This document shows positions 5,712 to 9,124 of a stretch of DNA of 9,124 nt, in pieces; position 1 is the first letter of the stretch, and every line of letters starts with the position of its first letter. Where the stretch lies: NCBI GenBank assembly GCA_002377025.1, contig DFPA01000036.1:1-9124 (forward strand), read 5' to 3'. This DNA comes from Patescibacteria group bacterium UBA3527 (GTDB lineage: Bacteria; Patescibacteriota; Minisyncoccia; Phycocordibacterales; UBA918). A model generated the notes under the pieces. The model was not told the DNA's origin, did not search any database, and saw nothing but the letters and a program-made list of their open reading frames with translations. A program made the translations under genes and the position numbers.

Positions 5712-6359
5712 CTACTCTCCTTCAGTCTCGTTGGTTTCTTCTCCGCTTTCCTCAGTCGCGCCGGCTTCGGTACCTTCGCCACTCTCCTCAGATTCCGGTA
5801 CGGTCTCGGGCTCTTCCTCACGCGCGGCCGCAACACTTGCTACTACCACATCATCTTCCAGATCGATTTTTACACCCTCCGGAATGTCCAAATCACCTAC
5901 CGTAATAACAGAATCTTCATCCACCAAGGTCGCCTGGTCTACCACAATCTGAGATGGTAGCACACTCGGTCGACAAGTCACTTCGATTTCGTACAACACT
6001 TTTGTTACAGTAGCTCCGCTCTTGGTAACCGGTGCTTCTCCTTCAAAATGCAAAGCTACATTCGTAGTCAGCTCTTTACCACGTTCAATAGCATAAAAGT
6101 CCACGTGCTCAACTCCGCCTCTCTCTGCGTTGAAAGCCACGTCTTGTATCAGAACCTCCATCTCCTCTCCCAATCCTTCCAGATTCACAATACTGGATTC
6201 GCCGGCCTCATGGAGCAGCTTTTCAAATTCTACTTTGTTAAGTTTTAGAGAAATGGCCTCTTGCTTTGGTCCATACACTACACCAGGAATAGAGCCCTCC
6301 TGACGCAAAGCGGCGCTATTACCTACCTCTCTTTTTTCTACAGCTATTTTAAAAGTCAT
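5712..6359 (-). CDS. rplY: 50S ribosomal protein L25 (bL25, CTC/TL5 type)
   Basis: bL25 binds 5S rRNA. The N-terminal domain (about 1-92) has the family pattern SAALRQEGSIPGVVYG (15-30) and VLIQDVAFNAERGGVEHVDFYAI (69-91), matching the usual QxHPxxxxxxHVDFxxV segment. A second beta domain (about 95-180; GVKIDLEDDVVVASV) makes it the long CTC type named after the general stress protein. The tail from 181 is almost all Glu, Gly, Thr and Ser. At 215 residues this is typical for the long form. The ATG at 6359 is 75 bp from the divergent kinase gene, and a -10 box lies only 9 bp upstream. There is no Shine-Dalgarno sequence. The stop is TAG, followed by a strong terminator. Confidence 0.97.
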   Translation of the reverse strand: MTFKIAVEKREVGNSAALRQEGSIPGVVYGPKQEAISLKLNKVEFEKLLHEAGESSIVNLEGLGEEMEVLIQDVAFNAERGGVEHVDFYAIERGKELTTNVALHFEGEAPVTKSGATVTKVLYEIEVTCRPSVLPSQIVVDQATLVDEDSVITVGDLDIPEGVKIDLEDDVVVASVAAAREEEPETVPESEESGEGTEAGATEESGEETNETEGE

Positions 6360-6368
6360 ATTTAAGCA

Positions 6369-6374
6369 ATTATG
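6369..6374 (-). promoter_or_regulatory. Candidate -10 box of rplY
   Basis: The minus strand has CATAAT 9 bp before the rplY ATG, which would give a 2-3 nt leader. No convincing -35 box is seen. An alternative is TGCTAGGGT a little further upstream. The call rests mainly on the same short spacing at rpmE and the kinase gene. Confidence 0.35.
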
Positions 6375-6419
6375 CCCGATACCCTAGCATAGTTTTCCTT
6401 TATAGAAAAGATATGTTGC

Positions 6420-6428
6420 TGATACAAT
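6420..6428 (+). promoter_or_regulatory. Extended -10 promoter of the PfkB kinase gene (leaderless)
   Basis: TGA followed by TACAAT (6423-6428) forms an extended -10 box. Only 6 bp separate it from the ATG at 6435, so a start at the normal distance of about 7 bp falls on the A of the ATG. No clear -35 box is seen. Confidence 0.6.
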
Positions 6429-6434
6429 ATACCC

Positions 6435-7436
6435 ATGAGTAACCAATACGATTTTGTTGCTTTGGGCGACATAGTGATAGATGCTTTTATAGAGCTTGAT
6501 AAAGACCATGCCGATGTGTCAATAGACCAGGATACCGGTTATAAGACTTTGATGATGTCCTTTGGCTCGAAGTTGCCTTACAAAGAAAAAGTGGTGGTGA
6601 ATGCCGTAGGCAATTCACCAAATGCCGCCGTTTCTGCACATCGACTGGGGTTAAAATCTGCCCTGGTAACCAACCTTGGCAATGACAAATACGGCAACGA
6701 TTGCTTGCGTGCTCTTCGCACCGAAGGAGTGAGTACCGACTTTGTTAAAGTTCATGAGGGTAAAGCTACCAATTATCACTATGTTTTGCGTTACGGCCCG
6801 GAGCGTACTATTCTTGTAAAACACGAAAACTACCCCTACCAAGTGCCGGACTTCGGTGAACCACCGAGATATCTATATGTATCTTCCATCGGCGAACATG
6901 CTCTCGAACACCATTTCGAAATAGTCGACTACATCAAAGAAAGTGGCACTAAGCTTGTCTTCCAGCCGGGTACTTTCCAAATAAAGCAGGGGGTGGAGAA
7001 GCTGCAGCCCGTCTATGAGAACACCGAGATTTTTTTCTGCAACAAAGAAGAGGCTCAGGAGATACTGGAAACCAAAGAACAAGACGTGCCTACCCTCATT
7101 CGTAAATTCAAAGACTTGGGGCCAAAGATGCCGGTCATTACCGATGGTCCAAGAGGTGCGTATGTGGTGGACGAAGATAATCAAGCTTGGCATATGCCAA
7201 TGTACCCGGATCCGGCTCCTCCGGTAGATCGTACCGGAGCCGGTGATTCTTTTTCAAGTACTTTTACCTCGGCTATCATTCTCGGAAAAAGTCCGGCCGA
7301 AGCCCTTTCATGGGGACCGATAAATTCCATGTCTGTTGTGCAATACATTGGTGCTCAAAAAGGCCTTCTGGAAAGAGAACAGCTGGAAAAACTTTTGAAC
7401 GAAGCGCCGGCAGACTACAAACCACAAAAAGTGTAG
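6435..7436 (+). CDS. PfkB-family (ribokinase-like) carbohydrate kinase
   Basis: This family phosphorylates sugars or nucleosides with ATP in the cytoplasm. The protein has 333 residues. The start FVALGDIVIDAF (7-18) is the typical first strand; NAVGNSPNAAVSAHRLGLKSALVTNLGND (56-84) corresponds to the GGxxxNxA region of signature 1; FCNKEEAQEI (201-210) holds the NxxE metal/phosphate motif; TDGPRGA (236-242) and DRTGAGDSF (265-273) form the ATP-site signature, with D271 as the catalytic base. The usual GG before the Asn is GN here. The substrate cannot be read from the sequence; ribose, fructose phosphate or adenosine are all possible. A nearby transketolase would fit pentose phosphate use, but the two are not in one operon. 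The gene stands alone, with a leaderless-type promoter and its own terminator. The stop is TAG. Confidence 0.93.
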   Translation: MSNQYDFVALGDIVIDAFIELDKDHADVSIDQDTGYKTLMMSFGSKLPYKEKVVVNAVGNSPNAAVSAHRLGLKSALVTNLGNDKYGNDCLRALRTEGVSTDFVKVHEGKATNYHYVLRYGPERTILVKHENYPYQVPDFGEPPRYLYVSSIGEHALEHHFEIVDYIKESGTKLVFQPGTFQIKQGVEKLQPVYENTEIFFCNKEEAQEILETKEQDVPTLIRKFKDLGPKMPVITDGPRGAYVVDEDNQAWHMPMYPDPAPPVDRTGAGDSFSSTFTSAIILGKSPAEALSWGPINSMSVVQYIGAQKGLLEREQLEKLLNEAPADYKPQKV

Positions 7437-7464
7437 TCCAAACACCTTGTCTATACACGAAAGA

Positions 7465-7511
7465 GAAATACCCATTTAAAGTACCATTTAAATGGGTATT
7501 TCTTTTGTTTT
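7465..7511 (+). terminator. Intrinsic terminator of the PfkB kinase gene
   Basis: GAAATACCCATTTAAA (7465-7480) pairs perfectly with TTTAAATGGGTATTTC (7487-7502) across a 6-nt loop and is followed by TTTTGTTTTA. It lies 28 bp after the stop codon. Confidence 0.92.
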
Positions 7512-7632
7512 AATTTGAAGAGTCACTGCTAATTTTAATCGACGTGTAGCAAATACATTGCCCCGGCTGTAGAGCAAACAAAAGGGTCTTGTTATCATTT
7601 TTCAAATCACCATCTATCTTACTATATTAGTA

Positions 7633-7711
7633 CCACCTCACCCCCATCTACCTATCATCAATGATATGAGAAAAGTTTTATTAGCATTGATGATAGGTAG
7701 ATGGGAGGTGG
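7633..7711 (+). repeat. Hairpin repeat, copy C (longest stem)
   Basis: The stem is 18 bp perfect (7646-7663 with 7685-7702), continued by CCC/GGG and CCACCT/AGGTGG (7633-7638 with 7706-7711) after a 4-nt bulge, 27 bp in total. The loop GAGAAAAGTTTTATT differs slightly from that of A and D, while the arms are conserved. This is the most complete copy and probably best shows the original element. Confidence 0.92.
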
Positions 7712-7721
7712 AAAAGGACCG

Positions 7722-7780
7722 CCATAGGCAGTTTCGAAACATTCGCAGCGCCAGCGAGGACGTTGAGAAACTGCCTATGG
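7722..7780 (+). repeat. Second hairpin of copy C
   Basis: CCATAGGCAGTTTC (7722-7735) and GAAACTGCCTATGG (7767-7780) are perfect 14-bp inverted arms around a 31-nt loop. The left arm and loop start correspond to the tail of copy B (4122-4146), where the right arm is lost. So this hairpin is part of the repeat unit, not a separate feature. Confidence 0.88.
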
Positions 7781-7877
7781 CTGGCCGAAAACTTAGATGG
7801 ATTTGTGACGAGTTTAGAAGAAAAGGTGTGAGTGGACAAAAGTCCGGTGAATACTATTTTTTGTAGGGACGTAAGTG

Positions 7878-7930
7878 TATTATCAATGATATGAGAATAG
7901 TTTTGTTATCATTGATGATAGGTAGACGAG
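7878..7930 (+). repeat. Hairpin repeat, copy D
   Basis: TATTATCAATGATA (7878-7891) pairs with TATCATTGATGATA (7907-7920), with one T-G wobble, around a loop with GAGAATAGTTTTGT. On the right the outer arm GGTAGACGAG continues as in copy B; on the left the outer arm is lost. It lies 105 bp from the pilin stop. Confidence 0.88.
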
Positions 7931-8034
7931 CGGCTGAAGAAAGGTTTGGAGAAGAAGAAAATGTGAGTGGGATATTGGATCCAGTGAACAGGTTTTTCTT
8001 GTGGTGACACAGTGTATCGCTAAATCTGAGCGTT

Positions 8035-8610
8035 TTATATGGACTGTAAACGACAAAGTGTATACTCCCCACTCAAATTCCTAATAGCTGTGTCGGCTGG
8101 CGCACAATCTTTGCCGACTCCTTCTAGCACAAACCACAAACTATAATATGCACTGCCACATTGTTCATTCGACTCATGGTCAGGTTTTTCTGAGGTGGAT
8201 ATACAGCTACTGTAGGCAGGTGAAGAATAGTGATATTTACCTTTGCTTTGCTCAATGCGAGGAAGAGAAGACATGTACTGATCGAGCTGATCTTCAAACT
8301 GTCCAACCACCTTTTTGTCGTAGGGCTTGGCAATTATTCCGATACAACCTTCACCTTTTACTAATCCATTTCCAAAACACACGATATCCTTGGCATCAGT
8401 ATTCATACTGGGATAGCGACCATTGTCTAAAAAGTAGAAGTTGAAAGCTTTTTGATATTCCAGCATTTGGCTCACCACTGCAGTATTTTTAGCCTTAACT
8501 TTCGACTCATTCACTGCGGTAAACATAATGGTACTTATGACGGTCGAGAGTAGGATAACCATCATAAACTCAACCGCACTAAAACCTCTGGCCTTGAATT
8601 TAGTTTCCAT
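8035..8610 (-). CDS. Type IV pilin-like protein (prepilin)
   Basis: The protein has 191 residues. A short basic leader METKFKARG ends at G9, followed by FSAVEFMMVILLSTVISTIMF, the class III prepilin signature with Glu at +5 (E14) and a long hydrophobic helix (10-33). A prepilin peptidase would cut after G9, and the helix would pack into a pilus or pseudopilus; CPR bacteria commonly use such pili for contact, uptake or motility. The mature part keeps the common AVVSQMLEYQKAFNFYFLDNGRYPS helix-loop (44-68). Six cysteines (78, 89, 136, 151, 169, 186) could make three disulfides outside the cell. The ATG lies within the end of the transketolase gene (11-bp overlap), which suggests translational coupling. 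There is no Shine-Dalgarno sequence, and the stop is TAA. Whether it is a major pilin or a minor pseudopilin cannot be told. Confidence 0.88.
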   Translation of the reverse strand: METKFKARGFSAVEFMMVILLSTVISTIMFTAVNESKVKAKNTAVVSQMLEYQKAFNFYFLDNGRYPSMNTDAKDIVCFGNGLVKGEGCIGIIAKPYDKKVVGQFEDQLDQYMSSLPRIEQSKGKYHYSSPAYSSCISTSEKPDHESNEQCGSAYYSLWFVLEGVGKDCAPADTAIRNLSGEYTLCRLQSI

Positions 8611-9124
8611 AGCTCTGAGTTACTTTTTCGATAATACTGGCAACATCCATACCATAATGTTCCAAAAGTTCCTCGGGATTTCCGGACTGTCCAAATTGAT
8701 CATCAATACCAATGCGCAATACCTTTCTGGGTCTGTGCGCAGATAAATATTCAGCCACAGCACTCCCGAAACCTCCGGCTATTTGATGTTCTTCTATGGT
8801 GACGAATTTTTGAAACTGTTCTGCCAAAGAGTCGAGAGTCTGAGTATCCAAAGGTTTGATGGTGCCAAAGTGATATACCGCTACGGAGATTCCCGCCTCG
8901 GTGAGTTCTTTGGCAGCCATAAGTGCATTATGAAGCAAAGTGCCGGTAGAAAGCATGGCAATCTGTGCACCCTCCGGTGTAAATATTTCCAGTGCTTTTC
9001 CGGGCGTAAAAGGTGATTCTTCGCTTGTGACCACCGGCGTCTTTTCTCTTCCGATTCGCATATACACCGGTCCAACATACTCAGCTGCCCATTTCACCAT
9101 CTTTTTGGCTTCGTGTATGTCTGC
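8600..9124 (-). CDS. Transketolase, C-terminal part (cut by window edge)
   Basis: The frame is open to the window edge, eight codons beyond the first in-window ATG (9100), so the 5' end is missing; 174 residues are visible. ADIHEAKKMVKWAAEYVGPVYMRIGR is the end of the pyrimidine-binding domain, and VTIEEHQIAGGFGSAVAEYL and GIDDQFGQSGNPEELLEHYG belong to the C-terminal domain shared by transketolase and DXS-type enzymes. The enzyme moves two-carbon units between sugar phosphates in the pentose phosphate pathway with thiamine diphosphate. Many archaea and CPR bacteria split it into two subunits; this could be the smaller subunit or the end of a full-length enzyme, and the window does not decide. 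It is co-transcribed with the pilin gene. The stop is TAA. Confidence 0.9.
   Translation of the reverse strand, partial: ADIHEAKKMVKWAAEYVGPVYMRIGREKTPVVTSEESPFTPGKALEIFTPEGAQIAMLSTGTLLHNALMAAKELTEAGISVAVYHFGTIKPLDTQTLDSLAEQFQKFVTIEEHQIAGGFGSAVAEYLSAHRPRKVLRIGIDDQFGQSGNPEELLEHYGMDVASIIEKVTQSYGN

Larger units (their letters stand above)
7437..8034. other. Convergent intergenic region 2 (kinase / pilin)
   Basis: This 598-bp gap holds the kinase terminator, about 120 bp without recognisable content except a TTGTTATCATT (7589-7599) that may be a relic of the repeat, then copy C with its second hairpin, then copy D. The 66-codon reading frame that starts inside copy C is not convincing as a gene. 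No terminator with a T-run is seen for the minus-strand pilin gene. Confidence 0.75.

Noticed and set aside
5534..5836. Minus-strand 100-codon frame rich in Arg and Lys
   Set aside because: It is the out-of-frame reading of the acidic tail of rplY, and it runs through the rplY terminator and the next promoter.
7666..7866. 66-codon plus-strand frame beginning in the loop of copy C
   Set aside because: Its first 12 codons are the palindrome and the middle is the second hairpin, so the sequence is explained by structure. Frames from the other copies diverge at once after the repeat.
3943..7930. CRISPR array reading of the A-D repeats
   Set aside because: Only four copies, unequal spacing, two separate loci and variable loops; no cas gene is present.
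7854..8072. Minus-strand 72-codon frame over copy D
   Set aside because: It overlaps the repeat and the end of the pilin gene and has no family pattern; likely a shadow.
8035..8610. Diversity-generating retroelement target in the pilin gene
   Set aside because: No second copy of any pilin 3' segment and no reverse transcriptase are present in the window.

Overview
The window reads as a chromosomal piece of a bacterium with a reduced genome, most likely of the Candidate Phyla Radiation (Patescibacteria, Parcubacteria-like). The reasons are a short EF-Ts (194 aa), a short RF1 (328 aa), a zinc-free bL31, start codons mostly without a Shine-Dalgarno sequence, and a lytic transglycosylase and type IV pilin of generic type. 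No 16S or marker tree is available here, so this placement is an inference. The standard genetic code fits: no gene carries an in-frame TGA. Stops are TAA or TAG only.

Left part, minus strand, read right to left: prfA (RF1), a structured spacer, an rpsB promoter, rpsB (S2), tsf (EF-Ts), a small membrane protein of unknown function, then a perfect 34-bp palindrome and tRNA-Thr(TGT). This is a translation cluster. Divergent from prfA, on the plus strand, is rpmE (bL31), with a strong promoter a few bases from its ATG and a strong terminator behind it.

Middle part: a minus-strand pair, rplY (bL25/CTC) and a secreted coiled-coil protein with a lytic transglycosylase domain. Here the rplY terminator abuts the promoter of the next gene. 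Divergent from rplY is a PfkB-family sugar kinase with a promoter that predicts a leaderless mRNA. Right part, minus strand: the C-terminal end of a transketolase, cut by the window edge, overlaps a six-cysteine type IV pilin-like gene by 11 bp.

The most unusual content lies in the two convergent intergenic gaps (3759-4155 and 7437-8034). Each holds two copies of a hairpin repeat built on CTACCTATCATCAATGATA and its complement. All four copies have the same orientation and sit at different stages of decay. Two copies also share a 40-nt downstream block, which in one copy forms a second perfect hairpin. They look like a REP/MITE-type non-autonomous element that accumulates at gene 3' ends. No transposase is visible in the window.
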